Below, one piece after another: positions 24,935 to 35,177 of a stretch of DNA of 64,000 nucleotides. Position 1 is the stretch's first letter, and every line of letters starts with the position of its first letter. This stretch comes from Erythroxylum novogranatense. Its lineage: Eukaryota > Streptophyta > Magnoliopsida > Malpighiales > Erythroxylaceae. Under the pieces are notes generated by a model that saw only the letters and a program-made list of their open reading frames with translations, had not been told where the DNA came from and did no database searches. Both the position numbers and the translations under genes were made by a program. Where the stretch lies: NCBI GenBank assembly GCA_029891385.1, contig CM057228.1:24672809-24736808 (forward strand), given 5' to 3'.

Positions 24935-25335
24935 TCTGAAGAATACCCCGTTGACACGGGAGTATGTCTATCGTAGACGAGTAAAGGTTAGAGGTCGGGA
25001 TGGGTTAGGGTATGCATTAGTGTCTTAGTAAACCGTATTCGCAATCACCGTATAACAAGGCATTGTATTTTACCGAGCCCTTGTGGTATTAAGGTTTTCT
25101 TGCATTGGTGATTGTAATTATTTTTGGATGACCGTAATAAGCTGAAACGGGTTTATATTGAATACGGATTTTATTTACTTACTCGTGTTTGCCGTGTGAA
25201 CGTGGAGTTAATGGCTATAAAAAAAATGTATACTGAATTTTAAATCGACTGATGTAGTACGTCACTCTCGTGGGACACGGACTCGGATATCACCAACGAT
25301 ATCGGGTTCGAGTCTTACGGGTGTGGGGTGTTACA

Positions 25336-25340
25336 ATACC
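25336..25340. repeat. Target-site duplication (ATACC), right copy
   Basis: Exact match to 21293-21297. Confidence 0.85.
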
Positions 25341-26093
25341 CCTCCGTTTAATTGTCTTATAAGTTGGATTAGTTCTTATGGCTAAGCTCTTTTTTTTCCC
25401 TTTTGTGGGCTTTACATTTACTATAGGCGTAGTTGGAAGTTTGTATTATTATACTAAATTTCAGTATAAATAGATCATCTAACCAAAAACTCCTCCATTA
25501 ATTTCCTTGTTTTTTCTTGTTTATCTATGGCTAAAACTTGCTTCTTCTAAGTCGCAATTGGAATTCATTATTAGGATAGTCCATTGTGTGATGAATTAGT
25601 AATAATGGCCTTAACATTAGTGTCAAAGGTAATTGACCTAAGTTGGCGACTAACCTTTGTATCAGACAATTGTGTCTATTGCCTATGTTGGGAAAGAAAA
25701 ATGGGAGTCTTTCAATATTAAGATTTTTTATTCTTTAAAATTATTAAATAATAAAAATTATGCAAAAAATAAAAACATTTAAGAGTTACATGACAAAAAC
25801 ATTAATTTAACGTAATTCGTTATGTTAGACAAATTAATGAGAACTTTAACGTTTGGTTATTGTCCTAAAATTTAAAAGTTGAAATATTCTAGTATTTCTT
25901 TTCAAAATTTGGATTAATATAACTAAATTGACTAAAGTTTAAGATTTTTATAATTAACCCTAATTTTATATCAAATTCACTTGGGTATAATAACTATTTT
26001 AAAAAACTTTTAGATTTCACTTATTTTTACGATATTTTTTAACTAATTTTCTTTTTTGCCATTTTTTTATAAAAGGAAAGATAACGAAACAGA
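25341..26093. other. Probable remainder of H's LTR; no gene
   Basis: AT-rich with no supportable coding region. A plus-strand TATAAATAG word occurs at about 25463-25471, followed by a CT-rich stretch and an 8-codon open frame, which might be an old promoter. H is on the minus strand, so this would be antisense to it. The outer edge of H's LTR is expected somewhere here but I cannot place it. Confidence 0.4.
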
Positions 26094-26527
26094 TTACAGA
26101 ATGAGTCTAGGGAAACATATCCCCAACATATCCTCTAGAAGGAGTAAGTGGCACCCAATGGGTGTAGTATCTAAGTAAATGATGCCTACATCAAAATGAA
26201 CTGCATAGTTAGCAAGCCAGTCGACGCATTTGTTGCTCTCTCGATATATATGTCGATGTAAAACAGTCCAGTTTCAAGTAAACAGTTCGTTAATGCCCAT
26301 TACTATGGGATTGAGAGCACGTGATCGATTGTTAGAGGAAGATAGGATATTTATTACCGCGATAGAATCCACTTCAAGCTCAATCCGACGATAGCCTAGA
26401 TTCTACACGAGTGTAAGCCCATCAAAAACACCCTAGAGTTCTGCAGACACCGATGAGCACCATCCGAGATTTTGTGTGAAGCCTCCAAGCCAGTTGCCTA
26501 CTGTTGAACCCCGATCCTTGATTGAGA
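26094..26527 (-). pseudogene. RNase H domain relic of a LINE or RNase H-like gene
   Basis: The minus strand reads as one continuous frame with three internal stops. It starts with a 'DRGSTVGNWLGGF' region, continues through 'SAEL-GVFDGL' and 'RRIELEVDS', then 'YRESNKCVDWLANYAV', and ends at a TAA (complement of 26094-26096). These match the plant RNase H-like (RVT_3) domain at the C-terminus of L1-type LINEs and in related stand-alone proteins. The acidic E-L and E-x-D-S motifs and the final D-W-L-A-N are visible. The internal stops look like TGG or CGA codons changed by C-to-T or G-to-A. The N-terminal side is cut at the start of element B, so no RT is present. I cannot decide between a LINE and a host gene fragment. 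Confidence 0.7.
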
Positions 26528-26689
26528 TGTAAAATTATTAAATAAAAATTAAAGGAGAATTTTGGGGTGAATTATGTATGTACAAAAAAAACAAAGCAAG
26601 AAATAAATAATGAAAGTGTTAAAGTATAGGGAATTGAAAGTTTGACTTTGTGAGATGAATAGTAACAGAAAATTGACTTTTTGGTCTGA

Positions 26690-27600
26690 AATCTTTGTGA
26701 ATTTTTCTGGATTGATCTAGAAAGATTTTGATAAAATGATCTTCATTAAACTTTGAGCAATTGTTGAGAGCTTTCTATCGCCTTAAAATATGACATTTTT
26801 CGATATCGGGATTGGAAGTTATGATCTTTCAAAGTTAAGGTTATTTTGCTTTGTTTTTAAAAATGCTCATAAGTGTAGATTTGTGTGTACTGTGTTTTGA
26901 GGAAAATTCTAGACTGAGGTGGTTTGAATTAGAGTAAATGGTCTACATGAAAGTTATAGAGAAATTGCATAGCTTTACAATGATGTATCATATGTTATTT
27001 GTGGATGTAAGAATTGGAAGATATGAAATTTGGAAGTTTGGATGTTGTTTTAGGATGACAAATTTTCTGGCAGAAACTTTGATTGAAAAATTGACCTAGT
27101 TAGAGGTTAAAATTGCCTTTAAGTGCTTCATGAAACTTTTATATTATTTTTTATCTTTCCAGTGATGTAAAGTATGGAAATTTTGGACCATGGAATGTGA
27201 ATTTATAAATTTTAGAAGTTTCTATTACTGTTTGGTATGATCATTAGTGGACAGAAAATTTGAGTGGCTTTTTGACTCCATTAGAGGCCAAATTGATTTT
27301 TCTGTCCTTCATGAAAGTTTTAGGTTGCTTTTTGATCTTTCCATTTATATAAAGTATGACATTTTTGGACCTTGGAGCTGAAAGATAGAAATTTTCAAAG
27401 TTGAGTTACTATTTAGGGAGACAATTTTCGGACAGAAAGTTTGAGTAGGATTTTGACCCCTTTAGAGATGGAATTGATTTTTTGAATTCTTCATGAAAGT
27501 TGTAGAACTTTCTTTGAGCTTTCTATTGATACCAAATTTGTCAAATTTGGAGTTCGGAATCAAGAGTTGTGAATTTTAGAAAATTCGGTTATTTATCTTT
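26690..27600 (+). repeat. Five ~180-bp degenerate units in B's LTR
   Basis: Cores 'CTTCATGAAAGTTGTAGA' have CATG-equivalents at 26744, 26946, 27129, 27310 and 27492, giving spacings of 202, 183, 181 and 182. Each unit continues with 'CTTTCCA-TGAT', 'AAAGTATGACAAATTTGGACC', 'GAAAGTTATG' and 'GGACAGAAA-TTTGAGTGG' blocks. TTCATGAA in the core is palindromic. Confidence 0.8.
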
Positions 27601-27635
27601 ATATTTGTGGAAAAAAAGAGGAAATTCAGAACTCG

Positions 27636-27795
27636 CATGCTCCCTCACGAGGGCGAGCGCTTCGCCCTGGGAGTGGCTCGAGATCGCGAGCGTGAGTGTC
27701 CACATGCGACGTTGTTTCTCTGCTCTTCCCTCGCATGCAACGCCGTTTTGCTTTGTTCTTCTTCCTCCCTCGCATGTGACGCAGTTTTGGTCTTC
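27636..27795 (+). repeat. GC-rich palindromic words in B's LTR
   Basis: Interspersed 'CCCTCGCATGCAACG', 'CCTCGCATGTGACG', 'GAGATCGCGAGCG' and 'GAGCGCTTCGCC' words in about 160 bp. Less regular than in Z or A but in the same slot, after the 180-bp series and before the 'CCAATTGACCTGATTTT' block. Confidence 0.6.
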
Positions 27796-29639
27796 TTGGT
27801 TTACCTCTCCTAATCCGACCCTCTCTCAATCTTTTGGTTATATCTTTTATGTCCGATATCCAATTGACCTGATTTTTAAAGTGTTAGATTCCTAAGACAT
27901 CCCTCTATCTGTCTATGGACAATTTGGGGATTTTTGAGATTAAATTGAAAGAGTTTGATTTAATCAAAATGAGTTGGAAAAGTTTCTAAACATGGTTCAG
28001 TATTTTGATGAATTCTTGATCTGTGGAGATCCGATTGAATTGATTCTTATTGAAAAATAAAATAGAGACATGGGTCTACAAGTCATATAAAGGAATTAAA
28101 TTTCAATTTAGTCCCTACGACTTCCAATTTCTGAATTGAAGTCGGGTTTAGTGTTCAGTCTTGGATTAGTAAGAGAATAAAGTATTTTGGCCATAAATTT
28201 TGCTCTAGTCATCCAAATGAGGTGATCCTTGATTTGTATTAAAATAGAGAAATAGGGCTACAAATGTTCTGAAGGACTCGAGTTTCAATTTAGTCCTTAA
28301 GAATGTCAATTTTTTGGATGGAAGTAAAGTGCTGGAAAATATTTTAGCATAAGCATAGTCCGAAATGTTTGAGGTGTAACTTTTGGAGTAGTGCACCAAA
28401 TTAAATGATTTTGGCAGCGTTATGAAATTGATACTATGAGGAACATTTCTATAGAAGGAAGTTTTAGCAAATTCCTTCAATTTGATGGTTAGAAAAATGT
28501 CCTATTGTAAGCATGAATTAAAATAAATTTTAGGGGTAAATTTGGAAGATCACTTAAAGTGTTAAGTTTTAAGGCTTTTAAGGAAGGGAAATTGGGTCTT
28601 GTTGCATTCATTAAAGGGCAAGACATGTGGCTGTCATTTAAGAAGCAAGGAAAGCACGAAATTAAAAGGGAGAAAGAAGAAGGAAAGAAAGAAAGGAGAA
28701 GAGTGGCTTCGGTGGAGAAGAAAAGAGGAAAGAAGAAAGAAGCTAGGTTTTGATTTTTATAGGTCTTCAAGCAAGATTTTTAAGTTGATCCAAGAAGGAA
28801 AAAGATGGAAGAAGAAGACAGCTCCATTATGAGCAAAAAAAATCTGAATTTGGGTGAAGATTAAGGTAAGAGAAATTTAAATTGTGAAAAGAATTTGGTT
28901 TAGATAGCTTGGATATTAAATGGGTTTATGATTTCTAAAGTTAATTTTGGTGATTGCATGGTGTGAATTATTCAATTTTGGATGTTTATAAATTAGAGAT
29001 TTTTGTCATGAATTAGGGAAATTAAGAGAAGGAATGGAGAAATTGAGGCTTTGAACAAGTTCCAAGCATGGATATGAGGTAGGTACCATGTTTATAATTT
29101 GAATTATAAGCTAATTGTGGGTTTTCGAAAAATCAAGAAAAGAAAAATGTTTGAAATTTAGTATTTTCGAATGATTAAATTCATTGATTTTGTAATGATT
29201 TAAGAAATTGCTACAATTGTTAAATTCATTGTTTCAAATGATTGGGTAAATTGCTAAAATTATTTTCGAATGATTTGATAAAATTGATACAATTGTTACA
29301 TTCATTGTTTTGAATGATTTGCTAATTATGAAAATTGTTGCATTCTTTGACTTTGATGTTTGAGAATCCTTTGGTTTTGAATGATTGAAGCATTGCTATG
29401 TGAATTTGATTGTTATATGAATTTTGAAAATTTGGAAATTTATGAATGGAATTTGTTTGATATGACTCGATGTGAAAAGTAAGTTTTCGAATTATGCCTT
29501 CGGGCAATCCGATTGTTATATGTGAATTGTCTATTACGTGGATTTGGTTAGGTCCCATAAGAGGGTCAAGTGCACTTGTCTAGGCTTCGCCTGCCTGCTC
29601 ATTAGTGGCATTGAAACTCCGTTAAGGACTCCCATAGGT

Positions 29640-29733
29640 TCACGACTACACCGGACCGCTATGCGGGAAGGTGTAGTACGTTCTGTTCACAGCTGCACAG
29701 GACCGCTATGCGGGAATGTGCAATACGTTCTGT
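29640..29733 (+). repeat. 47-bp tandem duplication in B's LTR
   Basis: 29640-29686 and 29687-29733 are adjacent copies, each built around 'GGACCGCTATGCGGGAA'. The relic LTR at 601-1330 has a single copy, so the duplication arose within B's lineage. Confidence 0.8.
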
Positions 29734-31184
29734 TTCTGGACCGACCCAAATCATTTCTGATGTGTTATGTGTTTTTTGTTTCTGTTAATAAATGTGATTC
29801 ATTCATGTTCATGAATTATTTGATAAATTGAGGAATTTTGAAAAGTAAGCATTTGATGAATTTTTCTACTGTGAAATTTCCATAAAATGGCAAAGTTTTG
29901 AAAAATGATTTTTGCTTATTTTTCGATTTATAAACATGTTATCCACGAGCTGTAAAGCTCACTCCCTTTCATCCCCATCTCCAGGTAACGAGCAGGAGTT
30001 CGGATGAAAGGAAGTCAAGATTTTCGTCTGTTTGTGCCTATATTGTTATTTAAGTGGGATTGATATAAAAATAAGATCTTAGACTTACATTATAAGTTAT
30101 GAGTTTTGGTATCCGATATTAAGAATTTTGGGGATTGTAGTTTCTGATGTACTTTGGCATTGTATATTTTTTTATATTTGGATTTTTATATCGGTGATGT
30201 ATTATGTTGGGCCCAGAATTGTAACACTGCTTGTGTTGAATTATAAGAAATATTGAAAATGCATTGTGATCATGATTATGTACTACTTGCTAGGCATTAT
30301 GGCATTTTGCAAGAATGAAAAGCAAGAAAAGTATGAAAGCTTTGATAAAATGCTTTGAGCATGAAACGAATTGTTATGTGCTTTGTTTGGGTGAGAGAGT
30401 AACGGATCGTTAGTCACGTGCACGTCGACATATAGCCTTTTCCCGGTTGCCCGCTTGAGGCCATGAGATCCTAAGAAATCGGACTCGGATAGTTTACGGT
30501 ATAAACTTCGGTTTATCCAGATCGTTCTACGGAACTCTCGAGCCATTTGTTGTGCATTGCATGATTGATTTGTTAGAAATGATGCATAATAATTGTTATG
30601 TTTTGAAGTAGGAATTGCATGACATATTCTCTTGATGGCTATAGGAATGTGAACCAATTGATAAATGTTGACTTGCTATACTTGTATATATATATATATA
30701 TATGCTTGAATGTGTGGCTCGTTGCCAATGGCTATAAATATATATGCCACTGAGCTTCACAGCTCACCCTATTATCTCCCACTCCTCAGGTGCAGAACGA
30801 GACGATCGTTGATCTTGCAAGGAATCGAAAACTCCAAGATAGTTAGGAGCTTTGTATTAAGTTAGTATTTGGTTGGCCCTCCGAGCATATCATCATGGAA
30901 AATATTCATGTATTTTGGATTTAAACTTTATTCTGTAATATGCTATTTTGAGAATGCTTGGTTTGAATTTCCTTCGGATTGTAATGGCATGAAGCCCTTT
31001 GGTTTATGGGGTGTTTAATTCATAGATGGAATGCATGTGTAGAATAAGTATGGGTATATGTTTGTGTGAATCGAAATTATGTATGGATGTTGGGATCGGG
31101 TCTGAATTTTTGGGGAGCTCGTCGCTGGTGCAGCCCGAGGGGCCACCTCGGGAATAGGGATCCGAGACCTGGGCCTAACATGTT

Positions 31185-31198
31185 TGGTATCAGAGCGC
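31185..31198 (+). promoter_or_regulatory. Primer-binding site of element B
   Basis: TGGTATCAGAGCGC starts four bases after the LTR end, matching the initiator tRNA-Met 3' complement. Confidence 0.85.
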
Positions 31199-31365
31199 CT
31201 AGGTTTAGTGTCCTTGGCTTAGAATGAATAGTAGGATGAATTGTTTGCTATATGATTATTTGTTGCATTGATTGATTGCATTAAGTGACATGCATATCAT
31301 GCATACATGTAGGAATTCAGATTGCCATGTAGCTAATCTTTAATGTTTATATTTGAAGGAGTACG

Positions 31366-32168
31366 ATGCCACCTCGTAGAATGACACGAGGAGTTCTGCA
31401 AGGATCTGTTGCACCTGACTCTCCGACCAGAGAGGAGAGGACTGATGAGTCGGTAGCCCCAGGACATGCTGAGGCTTCTGTAGGGCTAGGTAGTGAGCCC
31501 ATGCCATCGCAGATGCAGGAGTCGCCGGTTATGCAGGAGCAAGTTCCTCTGCTAGATCCGAGGTTGTTCGAGCGTTCACCAGCGTTTGTTCAAAGCTATG
31601 GGTCGATGCCACGACCTATACCTTATTGACTAAGAAGGGCAGACGGTTCGACAAATTGAGGAAGTATAGAGCAGTGGACTTCTATGGGACCACTGATCCT
31701 GAGGAAGCTGAGACCTGGCTGAGAAAGACAGAGAGGGTGCTAGATCAGATGGAGTGTGAGGATGATGAGAGGGTTGTGTATGCAGCAAGTCTGCTTCAGG
31801 GAGATGCTCTGCATTGGTGAGAGACCGTGCCAGGGAGTCAGATGAGACCAGTAGAGTTGGCATAGCAGGACTTCCTTGCTGCTTACAGGAAGAAATATCT
31901 GTCTGAGGTGTACATTCAGCAGAAACAGAGGGAGTTCCTCAGTCTTACTCAAAGGGAGATCACAGTTAGTGAGTATGAGCGTCGGTTCACTCAGTTGGAG
32001 AGGTATGCTTCAGATCTGATGCTGAGTGAGGCTGTTAGATGTCGCCAGTTTGAGTCGGGACTGCATTTGGCCATCAGAGAGAAAGTGATAGTCTGAGAAC
32101 TTTGTGACTTTCGGCAGCTTGGTTGAGGCAAGACCGAGGTTGAGAACATAGAGAATATCAAGAGTGCT
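31366..32168 (+). pseudogene. gag: Element B gag, N-terminal and capsid part
   Basis: An ATG at 31366 opens the frame, with N-terminus MPPRRMTRGVLQGS as in D. After 87 codons the frame is lost and reappears at 31626-31820 with the capsid block (FYGTTDPEEAETWLRKTE). An in-frame TGA at 31819 and a TAG near 31863 stand where the family has Trp. Another open piece, 31908-32096, holds YERRFTQLERYASDL, and a shift follows near 32100-32150. Gag would build the virus-like particle in the cytoplasm. It has no intact product here. The most likely cause of the stops is G-to-A change at Trp codons. Confidence 0.85.
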
Positions 32169-33636
32169 GTGAACAAGAAGAGAAAAGGAAGAGAGCAGTT
32201 CAAGAGGGGAGGTAGTACTAGTACTCCTATGCCCGACAGGAGTGTCAGGAGCTTCCCTGTTCAGTCTGAGGAGAGGAGCAGTGGTGCGAGCCGATCTCGA
32301 CCGGTGAGGACTTCTACTGTTTCTCGCCAAGCCTCAACGGTGGACGGCAGTAGAAGGGGAGATGGGGATAGGCCATTTATTCCGAAGTGTGAGCACTGCG
32401 AGAGACCCCATAGAGGAGAGTGCTACAGATTGACAGGAGCTTGCTTTAACTGTGGAGAGAAGGGGCACATTGCTAGAGAGTGCCCTCAGCCTCCACGACA
32501 AGAGAGAAGCCAAATGCAAGCTTTCAGGAGAACAGAGACTGTGGGACTTAAGACTTCTACAGAAGTGGGCAGTTCTGATGCAGCCAAAAGAGTGAGCATT
32601 CCAGGGAGACCGAGGGGGCAGGCACCGGCTAGGGTGTTTATGATGACTCAGGAGGATGCAGAGACCGCTCCTGATGTTGTCACTGGTATGGTTGGACTCT
32701 TTTCTGATGATGTGATTGCTTTGATTGATCTGGGTTCTACTCATTCGTTTGTTTCTTCAAGTAGACCTGTGTGTGCTAGAAATTTGAGCCATTTGGATAC
32801 TCCACTGATGGTGAGTACTCCAATCGGCCAGTATATTATTATCAATCAAGTATATAGAGGCTGTGAGTTATGTATTGGTGGAGGACTTCTAGTGGTAGAC
32901 TTAATGCCACTGAAGATGGGAGGATTGGATGTAATTTTGGGTATGGATACGTTGGAGAGGTACAACGCCCGTCTGGATTGTAAGAAAAAGACAGTGGAAT
33001 TTGAATTGGATGACGACAGAAGAGTGGTATTTTCAGGGGACAGAAAAGCAAGTCCGCCCAGAATTGTTTCGGCTTTGACAGCAGAAAAGATGATGAGGAA
33101 AGGATGTGAGGCATTTTTGGCCTATGTGGTAGACCCAAGGGCAGATAGAGGGAAGCTTGAGGATATTCCAGTAGTTAGGGAATTCTGGGATGTTTTTCCC
33201 AAGGAATTGTCAGGATTACCGCTAGATAGGAAAATTGAGTTTTCCATTGAACTTCTTTCTGGTACTGTGCCGATTTCAATTCCGCCTTACCGGATGGCTT
33301 CGGCGGAATTGAAGGAGCTTAAGGAGCAATTGGATGAGTTGTTGGAGAAAGGGTACATTAGACCGAGCTCTTCACCTTGGGGAGCTCCGGTCCTTTTTGT
33401 GAAGAAGAAAGATGGATTGTTGAGGATGTGCGTCGACTACCGAAAGCTGAATCAGGTCACAGTGAAGAACCGATATCCACTTCCACGCATAGATGATCTG
33501 TTTGATCAATTGCAAGGGGCGAAAGTCTTCTCCAAGATAGACTTGAGATCGGGTTACCATCAGTTGAGGATTAAGGAGTCGGATGTGCCAAAGACTGCTT
33601 TCAGAACGTGGTATAGGCATTTTGAGTTTTTGGTTA
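32169..33636 (+). pseudogene. pol: Element B nucleocapsid, protease and 5' RT, cut by element C
   Basis: An open frame of about 489 codons. It begins with basic linker sequence and then has a [12 protein letters not shown] finger and a [15 protein letters not shown] zinc knuckle (residues ~75-110). The protease site follows at ~190 as IDLGSTHSF, with Leu where Thr or Ser is usual, and then the '[11 protein letters not shown]' motif. RT starts near 350 and includes [45 protein letters not shown] and the HFEFLVM word. It ends there because element C's LTR starts at 33637. The FIDD catalytic loop is therefore absent and the RT cannot work. Confidence 0.9.
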
Positions 33637-34190
33637 TGTAACATCCCATTACCGATGTGAAGGTCATATCGGTAATTTGGATGAGTTAGTGGGGTGCATT
33701 CATATTGAACTGCACGTGCATTTTTTCCTCTGCATCAGTGATAATTGAGTAAATTGCACATGCACATATAGCGACATGCATTCATGATGGTTCCAGCATT
33801 TAAATTGTGATTATGAGTTGAATTGTGAATTTTGAGATAGTTGAGTTAGATTTGATTTAAAGTGAAATTAGGGATAATTTGAGTGGAATAGTTGAGTTAG
33901 AGTGAGAATTGAATTTGTGGAATTGGAAATTTAGATTTGAGTTTGGGATCGAGTGTTTTATATTTTTGAGGAATTATAGGAATTTTTCTGGAATTTTTAG
34001 AGTTGTGTGTCCGGACCGGAAAAATGACTTAGAGACTGATGATTTTAGATTCTGGTTCTGAAAGTGAGTGGCAAATGGCTTGGAAATTTAGATTTGTGAG
34101 TTTGAGAATTTTTGTGATGAGCCATGTGAAATTTAGAGACTGAGATTAAATGAAATTGAGGACTATGATTTATAGGTTAAATTGACCCCT

Positions 34191-34200
34191 TATATATATA
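34191..34200 (+). promoter_or_regulatory. Candidate TATA box of element C
   Basis: TATATATATA lies about 30-60 bases upstream of a T/C-rich leader (34228-34270). Position and leader type fit an RNA polymerase II start in the LTR. Not demonstrated. Confidence 0.5.
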
Positions 34201-34583
34201 GTTATAAGGTTTTGAATTTTGGGAGTTAAGCAATTTTCTTCTTCTTCCCCTTTTGCTCACCGTCGTCGATCTTCCCCTTTCCCCCTTGGAGATTTTCGTT
34301 GGTTTCCCTTCTATTGTGGCTAAAGATCTGCTGGATCATTTGAGTTGTTGATGTCTAGCTTGGAGTTGGAGGCTCATCGTTGGTGTTAGAGGATTGAGAA
34401 ATCTCGGAAGATTTTTAGGGTTTCGTTCGATTCTGTGATTTGGTAAGTTTATTGTGTTTAATGTTGTATTTATGGTTGTTTATGGCATTTATGGTATTTA
34501 ATGAGTTAGATAGGGTAGTTGAATGTGTTTAACGGTGGTTTTAAGAGAATTAATGGCGGAAAAATTGAATCGGAGAAGACGAA

Positions 34584-34745
34584 GTCGTCCGTACGTCGCG
34601 ACGTCTGCAATTGGCCTCGTCGCGATGAGTTAGTGCGTGTTCGCCGCGACGAGCGTGTGGATCTTCGTCGCGACAAGCGTGTTTCCACGCCGCGGTGAGT
34701 GTCCCTCTGTGCGCCGCGGCGAGAGACAGTAAGCCGCGGCGAGGG
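34584..34745 (+). repeat. CpG palindromic array in LTR of C
   Basis: Six or more words of TCGCGACG, CGCCGCGACGAG and CCGCGGCGAG type, preceded by GAATCGGAGAAGACGAAG as in Z and E. More diverged than Z's copies. Confidence 0.75.
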
Positions 34746-35177
34746 ACATATTTTTTAGATGAATTGAATTGGTTTTTAGGGTATATCTTTTGGTGTAGAC
34801 CTTTAATTGAGGTAATTCTGGATTCGTTGTGAACTAGAGAAAGAAGTCTACAATTGAGGTAAAGATTGAGAGTTCGAAATTTTAATTGGTAAGATAACAA
34901 TTATCGAAAGAGAGTCAATTTCAGTTTCTAGTGCAACCAAAGAGTTATGTTTTGACTAATGGGAGTATAATTAGAGTTTTAAATGAGGGATTTGAGAAAT
35001 TGAGGGATGCTATTGACTTAGTGAATAGTGAATTTTGGTTATGAAGTGAGAGATAGCGGATTTGGATAGAGCGCTGGAAAATCATGATCATGCATTATAT
35101 AATTTCAAATTAAGACATGTGCATTAGTGAATTCAATTGATTGAGCATCTAGTGATGATAATTCGTTTGAATTGTTA

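Larger units (their letters stand above)
21298..25335 (+). mobile_element. A-family solo LTR, plus orientation (4.0 kb)
   Basis: It starts TGTAACATCCCACCCCCTCC and ends GTGTGGGGTGTTACA, matching the sense ends of element A's LTRs. The flanks are perfect ATACC duplications. Its order of modules equals that of A: purine-rich leader (21960-22240), five ~180-bp units (22890-23645), the 'CCGATTGACCTGATTCC' block near 23850, donor AGGTGAGTAACC at 24226, acceptor TTTTTTCAG at 24934. One difference is that the GC-rich palindromic array of A is missing, and TATATATATAG (about 23779) lies in that area. No internal domain remains, so it is a recombined solo LTR. Confidence 0.85.
26528..31180 (+). repeat. 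5' LTR of element B (about 4.65 kb)
   Basis: The right end, GGGCCTAACA, adjoins the primer site. Order of content: five ~180-bp units; GC-rich array; the 'CCAATTGACCTGATTTT' block (27857-27877); two more unit-like cores (28084, 28268); a purine-rich leader (28640-28850) ending with AAGGTAAG at 28864; a 47-bp duplication; a (TA)n run (30685-30704). In A the 180-bp series lies after the leader and donor, but in B it lies before them, so the same parts are arranged differently. Confidence 0.7.
26528..33636 (+). mobile_element. Element B: Ty3/gypsy, 5' part only
   Basis: It consists of a 5' LTR (26528-31180), primer site, gag and pol up to the middle of RT, where element C begins. The remainder of B's pol and its 3' LTR are not found after C. 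It is closely related to D (same Gag N-terminus type and pol). The left edge at TGTAAAATTATT is placed where LINE homology stops and is less certain than other boundaries. Confidence 0.75.

Noticed and set aside
25463..25550. TATAAATAG followed by an ATG as a host promoter and gene
   Set aside because: The frame after the ATG closes after seven codons and no exon-like sequence follows. Kept only as a remark.
27569..27895. Open frames of up to 108 codons over the GC-rich words of B's LTR
   Set aside because: Overlapping frames on both strands are a by-product of the GC-rich array. No domain, and within an LTR.
28559..28832. Lys/Arg/Glu-rich open frames in B's LTR leader
   Set aside because: The purine-rich leader translates to Lys/Glu/Arg in any frame. 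It is also present as non-coding leader in the relic LTR at 2090-2240.
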